Positions 23,481-33,754 of a stretch of DNA of 64,000 bases are shown here, piece after piece. Positions within the stretch are counted from its first letter, which is position 1. Each line of letters starts with the position of its first letter. A model generated the notes under the pieces. It saw nothing but the letters and a program-made list of their open reading frames with translations, was not told the DNA's origin and searched no databases. The translations under genes and the position numbers were made by a program. The DNA is from Tipula vernalis (taxonomy: Eukaryota > Arthropoda > Insecta > Diptera > Tipulidae), in the NCBI GenBank assembly GCA_958295665.1, contig OY282560.1:187101561-187165560 (forward strand), read 5' to 3'.

Positions 23481-24830
23481 TTTCGTTTGATGGCCTTTAC
23501 GATAATCGAACCAATTTGAATTTCTTCTGTTCGGGATTACTTTTAAGTGCACCAAAACAAAATTCAAAGGACGTGATTCAAATATGAAAGGATTCTGCAA
23601 GCAATTTTAAGACGGATATGGCTCGCATATTTGGATTGATTGCTTAATTCAAGCCAACGACAAATCAACCTCATTTTAATTTGAACAATGAATAATGAAA
23701 TGATCTCGATCACCATCTGGTTTTCTGTCAGTACCGAATAAAGTCGGTCGAGTTCACCTTTTTTGTAAATTGTCAAAGGGAATTCAAATTGTTGCACATA
23801 AACACTGTGTTCGTAGGCCAACAATAAAATAAATTAAAAAGCAAAACCTACAAAAAACACCAACAAAAACAAAAAAGAAGTTGCCTTAGGTATATTTAAA
23901 AAATAAACCACCACCTCTTACAAATGTACCAAATCTCTAAAACTACGCTATCGATTTTGATATAATATAGCTTAAAACCTTCGGAAGCCGCAACCCCGTC
24001 CAATATTGAAAGTCTCTACAAACAAAAAGACGTTGTTAAATGCAAAAAATATTTGGTTTTCGGGATTCTAGTGGCCATTCATTTATATCAAAAATATTTT
24101 TGATCCAATTCTTTCTTTTCATGGTACATACGTTCCGACATAGAAAGTGTTAAAATAAAATCGAGTGAAAAAATATATGATCCACATAGCAGTTCCGTCT
24201 CATTCGTAAAACCGCATAAATCAAATACAGTGTGAGAAAGACAGCGTAATAAAAGAGTTAGGTACAAAAGAAACTTTTTATTTGACATACAGTATAAAAC
24301 ATGTTGTTCGCAGTAAAATGCTGTGAAATGCAACTTTAATTAAATAACGCATATTTTATTCAAATTATAATTAATTCGAAATTATTATTATGAAATTCGA
24401 TATGTTGCGTGAAGATTTTTTGTAGATACCTTTCCAAATTCCAGAAATACTGAAGAAATTGCGACTTAAATGAAATGATCAAAACTAAACTAAAACAGAG
24501 AATGTTGTACATGTTGAGGCCGCAAAAAAATCAAATTGAAAACATTTATATTTATGATAGTGGAAAATACCCTTAACGTGTTCTTGTTCCTATACACCTA
24601 ATGGAAATTCTTGTATAAGTTTTATAATTTATTAGACTTATGTATTAATTTATTATCATATACCTGAATGGCGCAGGTTAATAGATTTAATTAAACTGTG
24701 TATAATTTTGAACAATAAACTAATGAAGGTTCGTTAGCATTTAATTAAATAATCAAGTAGCCAACCAACTAGTTCATTAATCAAAGCCGGTTATTACGTA
24801 TTCCTTTGAGTTTATACGTGTTACTCATAA
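23481..24830. other. Non-coding, no gene recognised
   Basis: Two minus-strand frames (23564-23824, 86 codons, and 24088-24333, 81 codons) are open but show no motif, and both lie in AT-rich DNA. I do not call them genes. Confidence 0.5.
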
Positions 24831-24839
24831 ATACATACA

Positions 24840-25570
24840 TACACTGGTGACATTATAATTGAGCCACAATTAATAGAACAGATATTACGAAAGGTTTTTA
24901 TTTCAGTTTTTTTATTTATTTTGAATAATTTATAGTTTTATAAATGAATGAAGTTATAATTCATAGGTTGACAATCATAATTTGTCAAATAAAAATGGAA
25001 AATTAAAAATATTAGTAGTGGTTTTTACTAGCATTTTAATCAAGCCTCTTACATATAAAAGAAAATAATTTAAAAATAATTCAATATTTGGTTGGAAGCT
25101 TCCTGTAATATTCATAAGACGGGCACGTTGGGCTGGCTTTGTATTCTTCCAAACCTCCTGAATTTGGGCCCATAAATATTCTCTGTTTGACGATTTTCTT
25201 AGTGAGACTTCTCATTTAACATTTCCTCATAGATTCACGGTTCTTTTGGCCGTTCTAAATAAGCCGTTCATACTTTTAGATTATATTTTGGGAGCGTTGT
25301 CATGCTGATAACGCCACCCTAACGGAAGGCCGAAGGGCATCCATCCAAATCATTACTGATACACTGCTACGATTCATTGTTTTTTTGGCATACCGAGTGT
25401 TAAGTGCCTAGTTTGGACGACTTCTTCACCTCCAACCAAATTAGATTTACTCTTATTCCTCCAAATTTTTAAATTACAAAATGCCCTAGGTTTTGCTAAA
25501 TGCTCTTTACCAACAGCAATTCATTTGGCTACGTTCCGGTTGCTTAAGTGTGATTTCTTTTTCGCTTTTT
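24840..25570 (-). pseudogene. Decayed Tc1-family transposase
   Basis: Read on the minus strand, fragments of a DDE transposase appear in the right order. They are an IWRNKSKSNL-like piece (near 25455), a GGEEVVQTRHLTLGM piece (near 25420), QHDNAPKI near 25305 (the second catalytic Asp in the usual Q-x-DN-x-P-x-H), and NREYLWAQIQEVWKNT near 25170, which is the C-terminal helix after the third acidic residue. Many stops and shifts lie between. A plausible transposon end, CACTGGTGACATTATAATTG, lies at 24844, just 3' of the coding part. The opposite end was not found. The element would have encoded a cut-and-paste transposase. Confidence 0.75.
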
Positions 25571-26865
25571 TGCTCTGTGGCATCCTATGCATTATGTTTT
25601 TTTTTTTTTTTTTTGTTAAAAATTTTCAATATACCAAACGAAGTTTAATAAACGAAAAACGTGAAAGACTACTAAACAGCTTATACGCAACAACCACAAT
25701 TAAAGTAACAAAACTAGTAAAACTAATTTAACAAGAATTCCAAACATCGGTTTGTTAAAATTTAAAGTTTTATCTTTGATCTTATCATAAATATATTAAA
25801 AATGTCTTACATATACTCTTTAAGATAATTTTGTTCAAGACAATTTTGAAACCATCCACTGTTGGCGTAAATATCTCAGTATTGTATTATAGTTTCCAGT
25901 TTATTTTAGAACGGAAATCCCAAATTACAAGCGATCTTGAAAATTTTTTTTATGATGTAAAATATATTCAAAATAAGAATAATTTGCAATATTGACAACA
26001 GCTTTGTAATAAAACATTAAAGATCAGATGATTCTTTCTATGTACAAAATAAAATAAACGATAAAATGTGCGCGTCAATAAACTTCGAATTGAATATGTA
26101 CATAACAGATAAAGTATTATGCATACAAATTAACTATTGTGTATAACCATAAAGTGGCGCACAAATATAGTGAAAGAACATCTAAATAAAATGATTTAAA
26201 ATAAAATTTAAGACTCTTTTACCAAACACTTGTTATAAGGCAAATTGCGCTACGAATACTATTGTGTCTTCAAATGATTGATATTCAAGGCTATTTTCAT
26301 ATTTTTGATTGTCTTACGTTTAGTTATGATCGAGAAAAGTGAATACATCTGCATTTCTTCAAATGACTTCAAAACACTTATAAGTTGTCAATAATATTAA
26401 GGTGACTAGATTTTATTTGGAATTTATACATTTATAAATTAGTTTTGGTGGCCATTGTGGCTGGCAAAAATCGGTTTCCCTATCAATAATAGAAAACAGT
26501 TTGTTGTATGTTTACTTTTTTGCCGGAGGCTCAAACCAACCACAACACACTTACACTTGACAGCTACACCTGTAACAGTCTTTATAGTTCTTTATTATTT
26601 TATTTGTAAAATGTAAAAAAATCAGCAACAGCTATATTAGTTGCCTCTCCATTACAGGACTAAATCAGTCCACTTGATTATGAAATGGGCAAAAATCTAT
26701 GCTTGTGAAGTTTAATATTGTAAAAAAAAAAATACACATTTACGTTTACCATTCCAATTGCAATTTTGTTTTATTCGTAAGTGTTAGTGATTTACACTGT
26801 TAAAACCATAATTTTATGAGATAGACAAATACAAGTGCAAGAGATGAAACTTGCTGGCGTTTTAA
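25571..26865. other. Non-coding, no gene recognised
   Basis: There is a T tract at 25595-25612. The reading frame 25525-25731 spans it and is not credible. Nothing else is recognised. Confidence 0.5.
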
Positions 26866-26867
26866 TC

Positions 26868-27034
26868 ACCCATTCCACACGAGTCGCGCTTACGCAGTTG
26901 CATTTCTTCGTCTCTTACCTCTTTGCACTGTTTTTGCCTATAAATTAAATTTTGTTTATAGGCAAAAACAGTGCAAAGAGGTAAGAGACGAAGAAATGCA
27001 ACAGCGTAAGCGCGACTCGTGTGGAATGGGTGAA
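26868..27034. repeat. Near-perfect hairpin, ~77-bp arms
   Basis: The left arm, from CACCCATTCCACACGAGTCG to CTGTTTTTGCCTATAA, is followed after about 12 bases by its reverse complement ending CGACTCGTGTGGAATGGGTG. Only a single base-level difference (CGCAGTTGC against GCAACAGCG) is visible. Such a long, close palindrome is likely to be a recent foldback product or MITE and would extrude readily. Confidence 0.92.
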
Positions 27035-27036
27035 TC

Positions 27037-27100
27037 ACTGTGTTCCATTGGAAACAATTTGCTACTGCCAAGTAGTTGTGAGTAGAAGTGACAGTAGTAA
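27037..27100 (+). repeat. TTCCATTGG-terminus repeat, copy at 27 kb
   Basis: GTTCCATTGGAAACAATTTG, then CTACTGCCAAGTA, GTGAGTA and GTGACAGTAGTAA recur in reverse orientation at 49497-49575. Related ends (TGTTCCATTGGCGTTAGCAA) occur at 49151 and, reversed, at 31860. This is one end of a dispersed non-coding element family; the adjoining hairpin at 26868 may belong to it. Confidence 0.8.
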
Positions 27101-27208
27101 AACATAACCTCAATTTAAATAAAACTGGTAAATTTTAATAAAAAATACGTTGTTCTATTAATAATAATAAGTAATAAAACATTAAACAACAAAGTAATTA
27201 ATAATTAT

Positions 27209-27328
27209 TTATGGTACTAGTGAGCAAAACGCGATATTATCCATGAGGGATAAGTTTGTCCCACGAGGCGATAGCCGAGTGGGACATTATCCCGAGTGGA
27301 TAATATCTCTTTGCTCACGAGTGGCATA
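27209..27328. mobile_element. Short palindromic MITE, GTGAGCAAA..GATATTATCCA ends
   Basis: ACTAGTGAGCAAAACG and GATATTATCCATGAGGGATAA on the left match the complement of TTATCCCGAGTGGATAATATC and TTTGCTCACGAGT on the right. The centre reads GTCCCACGAGGCGATAGCCG. The unit is about 120 bp. A second, truncated copy of its left 55 bases is at 27677-27731. Confidence 0.82.
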
Positions 27329-27676
27329 CAACGTTTTATCCAATTTTGTTGAAATAAATTTCGTAAATTAATAAGAAATAGTTCCATTTTGTGTTTTCAC
27401 ATTGGAGCATTGAATTTTGAAATACATTTTATCATAGTAACCGTTCTTTAAATTGTCATGGTGTACTTTAATTTAACTACTTTTTGGAATATAGTTTTTG
27501 TCAATTTGGCTACGAATAATATTCCAGTGACTACTCAATATTTTTTTATACAACATATAACTCACGTTGCCCCTAGCAGCGTTGGTTATACAATAACAAT
27601 GGGTTATTATTTTTACATTTTCTTTATTTGAAATCAGCATAGTTATCGAGTTATTATATATCAAAAGAGGATAATA

Positions 27677-27731
27677 GTTATTTATGGTACTAGTGAGCAA
27701 AACGAGATATTATCCATGAGGGATAAGTTTG
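27677..27731 (+). repeat. Left part of the same MITE, truncated by a LINE
   Basis: TTATTTATGGTACTAGTGAG through ATCCATGAGGGATAAGTTTG repeats 27204-27254 with two differences. It stops at 27731, where the LINE begins, so the LINE inserted into this copy or replaced its right half. The 27329-27676 interval between the copies holds no gene. Confidence 0.8.
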
Positions 27732-27929
27732 CACATTAATAAAGTTTTTATACCAAGAAGTGTAGAGGAATTTTACAAAATCGATCGTCAATTTCAAACA
27801 GCTGATCATCCTCTAACGGTAGGCGACAATCAGGTCAAAAAACGCAATAAACAGGTAAACACGGTAGTAAATGCGAATGATAATTTTATCGCACCTATTA
27901 CTAGGTCGCAAAACAGAATCAAATCATAA
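27732..27929 (+). pseudogene. LINE ORF1 C-terminal remnant
   Basis: The 66-codon frame reads INKVFIPRSVEEFYKIDRQF early and ends ITRSQNRIKS. It begins at the 5' truncation point without an ATG and lies upstream of ORF2 in the same orientation, which suggests the tail of ORF1, the RNA-binding protein of the element. No zinc knuckle is visible in what remains. Assignment rests on position. Confidence 0.45.
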
Positions 27930-28279
27930 TGTTTATTTTTTGTTTTCTTTTGAAACGTTTCAATATTAATAGTTTAACTGTATTGCATTCAATTTTTATT
28001 TTTATTTTTATAATTATTTTATTTCTTTGTTGGAGTCGTAATTTCATTCAATTTCATTCAATTATTGTTATCAATTGTATTATTATTATTATTATTTTCT
28101 TTTTTTTTTTGCTTTATTGTAATCATGTATTTTTTACTCATAAGTTTTTCCTTATCATATTTTTATTATTTTCATTTATTCTTATTTTTATTCCTTTTTC
28201 CATCTCTATTTTGTAAATTGTGTGCCTGTTTGCTTTTCTGGTATCAGTTTTTTGACACTAAACTCGTTACTTCATATTT
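27930..28279 (+). other. T-rich spacer between LINE ORF1 and ORF2
   Basis: Long T/A runs (for example 28080-28110) give spurious Phe- and Ile-rich frames. No gene is present. Confidence 0.7.
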
Positions 28280-31147
28280 ATGATGGGTAGTAGACATATT
28301 GACGGGGCTGGCTCGGTGGATGTGAGGAACGTTGTTTTAAAATCATCCATACCAGACAACAACGTTTTATTTAACTTCTGCCATTTAAATCCTGGTAGTT
28401 TGGTTCCTAATTTTGAAGAATTGAAGTTAATCGTTAAGGATATCCCGTTCCATGCTATTGCCATTTCAGAAACATGGTTGAAATCTAAACAATCTAGTAA
28501 ACATTTTGATCTTGACAATTTTACTCTATTTCGTAAAGATCGTTCGGGGCGGCGTTCTGGTGGTGTTGGTGTTTATGTCAAAAAATTTCTAAATCCAAAA
28601 GTTATATACACTAATGCAAGAAACTCTTTATTTGACATAATCTTCATTGAAATTAGAAATCAACTTAACATGAAAATGGTGCTGGGTGTAGTATACAATC
28701 CGCTCAAATTGGAGTCCTCGAAATTAGGATTCCTAAAAGATGTTGAAACCGTCTTAAGTGATCTTATGACACGATATAATGAGGTCATTATTGTTGGTGA
28801 CTTTAATATTGACTGTCTCGTTTCAACACCTACGGCTAAACAACTAAAATCATTAATGTCATCTTATGGGCTTGGATTAGTCTCAAAGGTAGCTACTAAT
28901 TTTGTGGGTGATTCTGCCACTTTAATTGATTTGGCCTTCACCAATCATCCTAACAACATTAAAACTTTTACTCAAATCTCAATTCCTGGCATTGCAACCA
29001 CCCATGATATGATTTATGGGTCATATGTGTTCCCTGTTGACAAAAATGTTAGTAACCAATTTATTTACGTGAGAGATTTCTCCAATATTGACAAGGACGC
29101 GCTACTGATGGCTGCTAATTCATTAAATTGGGTATCATTATATCATTTTTGTGATGTTAATAAACAGTTATCACTTTTAAATTCATTTATAAGTTATCTT
29201 ATTGATAACTTTGTACCAATAAAAATGATTTGTGAGAAGCGTAAAGTGCGTGGTCCGTATTTTAATAACGATATTTTATTGCACCGTAATATTCGTGATT
29301 TTCTACATGAGAATTGGAGAAAGCATAAGACTGACATTAATAGGTTAAAATACGTTAGAGCTCGTAATAAAGTAAATTATATGATCAAAGCTGTCAAATG
29401 CCAGTTTTTTAATGATCGTTTTAGCAATAATACTACGAGTAAATTGTTCTGGAAGAACTTCAACACATATGTAAATCCGCCAATTCCGGAGTGTAAATGT
29501 GACATTACCTCTGATGAGTTCAATAGTTACTTCGGTTCGGTTTTCAACTCCAATGATGTAAATTTTGTTTGTGATGCAGTTCATTCTGCCGCTGACGTAA
29601 ATGCTTTCTACTTTAAAAATGTTTCTGCTGAAGAAGTTTGTTTTCATCTGGATAAAATCAAATCGAGTTCTGTAGGAGTTGATGGTATTCCACTTAACCT
29701 CATTCAAATTCTGCTTCCGGTTTTGCTACCTCACTTAACTTTTATTATAAATTCTGGCCTCACAAAATCGATATTTCCTGATGCGTGGAAAATTGCGACA
29801 ATTTCGCCTATTCCAAAAATACCGAATCCATCTACAGTAACTGATTTTCGTCCTATAAGTATATTACCAACATTATCTAAGGTTTTTGAAAGAATTATTC
29901 ATGTTCAGATCAGTGGCTTTATTGCTAAACATAACCTATTGGATGAACTACAATCTGGATTTCGTGCCAAGCACAGTACTACAACTGCCTTGTTGAAAGT
30001 TACTGATGATATTACTATTAATATTGAAGATGGTAAAGTTGCAGTTTTGGTTCTATTAGACTTTTCAAAGGCATTTGATAAAGTAGACCACGCTATGTTG
30101 TTATCGAAACTATGTTATGAATATAACTTTTCCAAGAGTGCTTGTCAACTTATAGGTTCTTACTTGCATCTGCGACAACAATCTGTAAAATATCATGGCA
30201 ACTTTAGCGACAACATTTTTGTCACATCCGGGGTTCCTCAAGGATCTATTTTAGGACCTATTCTGTTTTCATTGTACATAAATCAAATTTGTCAATCAAT
30301 TAAACAAAGGGGAAACATTTGCTATCACCTTTTTGCGGATGATTTGCAAATCTATTCTTTCGGGGATATTGATTCGGTTGACGCTGTGATTAATAATCTA
30401 AATCAAGCTTTGTGTAATATTTTGGAATGGTCCAAAGTGCACAAACTTCAAATCAATCCTGCGAAGTCACAAGCCATATTAATAACTAACAAAAAACGTA
30501 TAAATTTACCGATAAACAGTCTTTTAATTGACAATCACAAAATTGAGTTTTGTGACGTTATCAAGAGTCTGGGGTTGATCATAGACGCTAAATTAAATTG
30601 GAGTACCCATGTTAATAACCTATGTGGTAAAATTTATGGTATCTTAGGTAAATTGTGGTTCACGGCGAAATTTATTTCAAGTGATGTGAAATGTCATATC
30701 ATTCGTACTCTTGTGGGACCTTTACTTTCATATTGTTCTTCGATATATTCGCAATGTTCCAAGAAGTCCCTACGAAAGTTAAATGTTGCTTTTAATTCTT
30801 GTGCTAGATACATATTTTTGAAGCGAAGGGGCGAACCAATTTCGCACCTTTCTGAACAGATATTTGGTGTAAGCTTGAACCAGTTTTTGGAACTGTCGGT
30901 GTTGACTGTGATGTTTGGTTTGACTAAAAATAAAGTTCCGAACTACCTTTATGATAAACTGAAATTCTCGAAATCGCAGAGGACATTAAATTTAAATTTG
31001 CCTAAATCATGCAAAACTAAGCCAAGACAACGTGCTTTCTTTATCCATGGGGTGAAGCTCTGGAATAGTCTGAATCCGTCTATAAAGGCAGCATCTAATT
31101 TGCGTGGTTTCAAGGGACTGTACCTCGAGGGGCTGATTGGCACATAA
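28280..31147 (+). CDS. LINE ORF2: endonuclease and reverse transcriptase
   Basis: A single unbroken 955-codon frame starts at a double ATG. Residues 30-250 form an APE-type endonuclease: HLNPGSL (35-41), the catalytic Glu in SETWL (63-67), GGVGVYV (94-100), GDFNID (173-178) and LIDLAFT (215-221). At the closing SDH motif it reads TTHD (240-243), so the usual Asp before His is Thr. The reverse transcriptase spans about 500-760: DFRPISILPTLSKVFERII (522-540), LDFSKAFDKVDH (593-604), GVPQGSILGP (651-660) and the active site FADDLQIYS (685-693), followed by the linker and C-terminal domain to residue 955. It would nick the target and copy the element RNA in place. The frame is intact, so the copy is young, but the endonuclease change may make it weak or inactive. 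The 5' truncation removes the promoter. The exact clade (Jockey, CR1 or a relative) needs a tree. Confidence 0.95.
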   Translation: MMGSRHIDGAGSVDVRNVVLKSSIPDNNVLFNFCHLNPGSLVPNFEELKLIVKDIPFHAIAISETWLKSKQSSKHFDLDNFTLFRKDRSGRRSGGVGVYVKKFLNPKVIYTNARNSLFDIIFIEIRNQLNMKMVLGVVYNPLKLESSKLGFLKDVETVLSDLMTRYNEVIIVGDFNIDCLVSTPTAKQLKSLMSSYGLGLVSKVATNFVGDSATLIDLAFTNHPNNIKTFTQISIPGIATTHDMIYGSYVFPVDKNVSNQFIYVRDFSNIDKDALLMAANSLNWVSLYHFCDVNKQLSLLNSFISYLIDNFVPIKMICEKRKVRGPYFNNDILLHRNIRDFLHENWRKHKTDINRLKYVRARNKVNYMIKAVKCQFFNDRFSNNTTSKLFWKNFNTYVNPPIPECKCDITSDEFNSYFGSVFNSNDVNFVCDAVHSAADVNAFYFKNVSAEEVCFHLDKIKSSSVGVDGIPLNLIQILLPVLLPHLTFIINSGLTKSIFPDAWKIATISPIPKIPNPSTVTDFRPISILPTLSKVFERIIHVQISGFIAKHNLLDELQSGFRAKHSTTTALLKVTDDITINIEDGKVAVLVLLDFSKAFDKVDHAMLLSKLCYEYNFSKSACQLIGSYLHLRQQSVKYHGNFSDNIFVTSGVPQGSILGPILFSLYINQICQSIKQRGNICYHLFADDLQIYSFGDIDSVDAVINNLNQALCNILEWSKVHKLQINPAKSQAILITNKKRINLPINSLLIDNHKIEFCDVIKSLGLIIDAKLNWSTHVNNLCGKIYGILGKLWFTAKFISSDVKCHIIRTLVGPLLSYCSSIYSQCSKKSLRKLNVAFNSCARYIFLKRRGEPISHLSEQIFGVSLNQFLELSVLTVMFGLTKNKVPNYLYDKLKFSKSQRTLNLNLPKSCKTKPRQRAFFIHGVKLWNSLNPSIKAASNLRGFKGLYLEGLIGT

Positions 31148-31395
31148 TTCGTTTCCATTATTCTTCTTTTTTCTTTTTTCCATTATCACGTCTTCTAATG
31201 TTTTATCTTTTGTTCTTAATCTTTTCTTCTGTATTTTTAATTATATTATATTTAGTTTTAATTATTGTTCTAATTATTTTTCTTTGTAATTGCTTTAATA
31301 CACATAGGAATATATCCCTGGATGTTGTAAAAAGGCTATGCCTTATTTGTGTATAATTAAATAAATAAATAAATAAAAATAAATAAAATAAAATA
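31148..31395 (+). other. LINE 3' UTR and (AATA)n tail
   Basis: A CT-rich start (TTCTTCTTTTTTC) is followed by the AAAGGCTATGCCTT stem and by tandem AATA units from 31357. Plus-strand non-LTR elements of this type end in such short tandem repeats rather than poly(A). Confidence 0.8.
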
Positions 31396-31679
31396 CTTAA
31401 GAAACTATTACGATATTATTTCACTAATCACGTGATGTAAATGCAACACCTTAAGCGAACTGTTTTCGAACTACTACCACATTGATAACTCTTCGCAAAA
31501 AGTCTAATTATCATAGGACGGGAACGATGTAACTACTACGTTATTGCAACACCACACTATTACATTTACGAAGAGTTGCATGAACCAAATTAAGAGTTGC
31601 ATAATTCCAAAATTATTGCTTTGCTTTCGATAAAATCTTCTCGTTTTTGATCGAGTGTACCATACAATACCATTTTCAA
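31396..31679. other. Non-coding, no gene recognised
   Basis: GAAGAGTTGCA and AAGAGTTGCA phrases occur near 31570 and 31600, and GCAACACC near 31442 and 31546. No frame or family is recognised. Confidence 0.45.
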
Positions 31680-31822
31680 TTTAAAAAAATTCAAAAACAT
31701 TTTTAATAGGCTGAGAAAATGAAAATTTAATTTTTTCGGTTCTAAACAATTTTTTTCGGACGAAAAAAATTAAAGTTTCATTTTCTCAGGTTATTAAAAT
31801 TTTTTTGAAATTTTTTAATTAA
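31680..31822. repeat. Imperfect palindrome, ~60-bp arms
   Basis: The left arm (AAAAAAATTCAAAAACATTT, then GCTGAGAAAATGAAA and TTTTTTCG) is mirrored by CGAAAAAAATTAAAG, TTTCATTTTCTCAGG and AAATTTTTTTGAAA. It is AT-rich, which lowers the significance of the match, but the GAGAAAATGAAA core pairs exactly. Confidence 0.65.
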
Positions 31823-31854
31823 TGCTAAAGCACTTAATAACACCTTATTTGACG

Positions 31855-31886
31855 GGTAGTTTGCTAACGCCAATGGAACACGCCAA
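31855..31886 (-). repeat. TTCCATTGG-terminus repeat, copy at 31.9 kb
   Basis: On the minus strand GCGTGTTCCATTGGCGTTAG and CAAACTACCC match 49149-49180 almost exactly. Only the end is present here, next to the repeat family B copy. Confidence 0.7.
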
Positions 31887-31898
31887 ATATTACATCTA

Positions 31899-32310
31899 TT
31901 ACTTTCTTTTACGTAAGTAAAATAAAGTATAGTAATCATGAAAATTTATGTATAGTCTCCTGAGTTCGAAAAAGTGGGTTTCGAAATGGTGTCTGTCTGG
32001 TCAATCTGTCAGTATGTCAGTTTATGTCCTCTCTACAGCCCAGATGATTCAACCAATCAAACTGAAACTTCAGATTTAAGCTTTTTTGATAAATTGGGAG
32101 GTCCCATTTTACTCCAAATCGGCTAACCGGAAGTGGCCACTCACTTGGTTCAGAAAATTTATTTTGCAAATATCTTAACAAGTATAGGATTTACAAAAAA
32201 CTGCTTAATACAAAATTTTCCCAAAAAATTAAAAAAAATTAAAAAATTCGCTGTTCGAAAAAGAAAATCGTGTGTTGCCCACACCTCTATTTTTTTTTTT
32301 TTTTTTTAAT
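31899..32310 (-). repeat. Dispersed repeat B, copy 1
   Basis: Reading plus, it contains AAAGTATAGTAATCATGAAA, AAAAAGTGGGTTTCGAAATG, then four worn units of a GTCTGTCA-like octamer (31998-32028), CTCTACAGCCCAGA, TTGATAAATTGGGAGGTCCC and AACCGGAAGTGGCCACTC, ending in CACACCTCTA and a T tract. The same landmarks appear, reversed, at 52160-53059, where the octamer has expanded to 48 copies. No coding frame is conserved. The type is unknown. Confidence 0.9.
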
Positions 32311-32478
32311 AGTACGTCATTTGTAAAGTTGGTAACAAAAAGCATGTGAGTGAAAAATTACATTGAGTTAAATATACATATGTGTAAATGTTATTTTAAA
32401 TTCTAGAAAGGAAATATTTTGGGTTAAATAGGATAGTGGCTGGGAAGATTGATTTTCTTTATTCTCTTAATATACTCC

Positions 32479-33367
32479 TTGATCAAAAAGTTCCCGGAAT
32501 AACCACCGTGTGGCGCTCCCATCGTTCCGATTTGAGTTCTGTTTTTTTGTTAAGTTGGTACATCTGTTGTTGATATTCCCTCTAAATCTTAGCGTCATAG
32601 TTTGACATTTGCAAAAGTTACGTAGTCAAGAGTACATCTATATCTGTGTGTGTTGGCGATTATTTACAATTTTAGACATGATTTGCGAGGCTGAATCCGA
32701 TCCCACATTCATGATAAGGATCATTACTGGAGACGAGACGTGGGTTTATGAGTACGACACGCAATCCAGACATCAGGCAAGTGAATGGCGTTCACCAAAA
32801 AAAAACCACGTCGTTTTCAGTCAAAAAAGAAGGCAATGCTCACGGTTTTCATGGATTACAATGGTGTAGTGCATCATGAATTTTTGCCAGAAGGCCAGAC
32901 CACAAATAAAGAGTATTATTTGGGCGTTATGAGACGTTTGCGTGAAGCAATTCGCCGAAAGAGACCAGAATTGTGGGCAGAAAACTCGTTGATTTTGCAC
33001 CATGATAACGCACCGTCGCACAGTGCCATCATTATTCGTAATTTTTTGACGAAAAATGCAACAAATACCGTCCAACGCCACCGAATTCACCTGATTTGGC
33101 TCCCTGTGACTTCTTTCTGTTCAATCGAGTTAAAAAACCATTAAGGGGAACGCGTTTCAGCAGCCGAGAGGAAATAATGGAAAAATCGCCAACACACACA
33201 GAGTAGATGTACTCTTGACTACGTAACTTTTGCAAATGTCAAACTATGATGCTAAGATTTAGAGGGAATATCAACAACAGATGTACCAACTTAACAAAAA
33301 CAAACAGAACTCAAATCGGAACGATGGGAGCGCCACACAGTGGTTATTCCGGGAACTTGTTGATCAA
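32479..33367 (+). mobile_element. mariner element with ~183-bp TIRs, internally deleted
   Basis: TTGATCAAAAAGTTCCCGGA at 32479 and its complement ending at 33367 start arms that stay about 95% identical over 183 bases (to 32661 and from 33183). The arms include GTGTGGCGCTCCCATCGTTC. Between them is a partial mariner transposase. TIRs this long are unusual, since most mariners have about 30 bp. Confidence 0.92.
32680..33185 (+). pseudogene. mariner transposase fragment, frameshifted
   Basis: The catalytic domain is readable in pieces: ITGDETWVYEYDTQ near 32728 holds the first Asp, then after a frame change LTVFMDYNGVVHHEFLPEG (32835-32895), and LILHHDNAPSHSA near 32991 holds the second Asp. 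Near 33077 another frame change leads to the PPNSPDLAPCDFFLF-type segment, which carries the third Asp 34 residues on (DD34D). The N-terminal helix-turn-helix region is absent, because the left TIR joins the fragment directly. At least two frame changes and the missing DNA-binding part make it inactive. The protein would have cut and pasted the element at TA sites. Confidence 0.9.
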
Positions 33368-33754
33368 TTCGCTCTTTACTGATCGAATAATCTTTTATAA
33401 TATTTCTACTGATCGATCTGAAAGAGAGTAGAAAACAAAATATGTTGTGATGTTTATTCATTTAACATCGAATAAAAAAAATACCATATTCTGTAATTCA
33501 ATAAAGTTATTCAAACAAAGAGAAACGAAAGAATAGAAGAGTGATCTTGCTCGTTTTTGCAAAAAAAAAAAAAAAAAAAAACAGTTGTCATTCTACGCCG
33601 AATTTTCATGAAATATTCGGATTTAGCCAAAATTATCACTGTCCAAGGAAAACCTATAAAACCTAAAGAGTATACATTGTAACTCTGGAGAGTAAAATTA
33701 GAGAACTTAAGCCCGTGTAAGTCACACCTAGCATTAAAAATAATAAAGTGATTC
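33368..33754. other. Non-coding, A tract
   Basis: A run of about 22 A lies at 33560-33581. TACTGATCGA occurs twice just after the mariner (33378 and 33409). No gene is recognised. Confidence 0.5.

Larger units (their letters stand above)
27732..31395 (+). mobile_element. 5'-truncated Jockey/CR1-like LINE with intact ORF2
   Basis: An ORF1 remnant, a T-rich spacer, a complete ORF2 and a 3' UTR ending in an (AATA)n tail (31357-31395) form the plus-strand LINE layout. The text AAAGGCTATGCCTTATTTGT just before the tail resembles the short hairpin found at the 3' end of this LINE group. The 5' end is missing. I could not find a target duplication. Confidence 0.9.

Noticed and set aside
23564..23824. 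86-codon minus-strand frame
   Set aside because: No start context, splice signals or motif could be recognised, and frames of this size are expected by chance here.
27929..28283. Phe/Ile-rich frames suggesting a membrane protein
   Set aside because: They come from T-rich low-complexity DNA in the spacer between the LINE ORFs and overlap each other in different frames.
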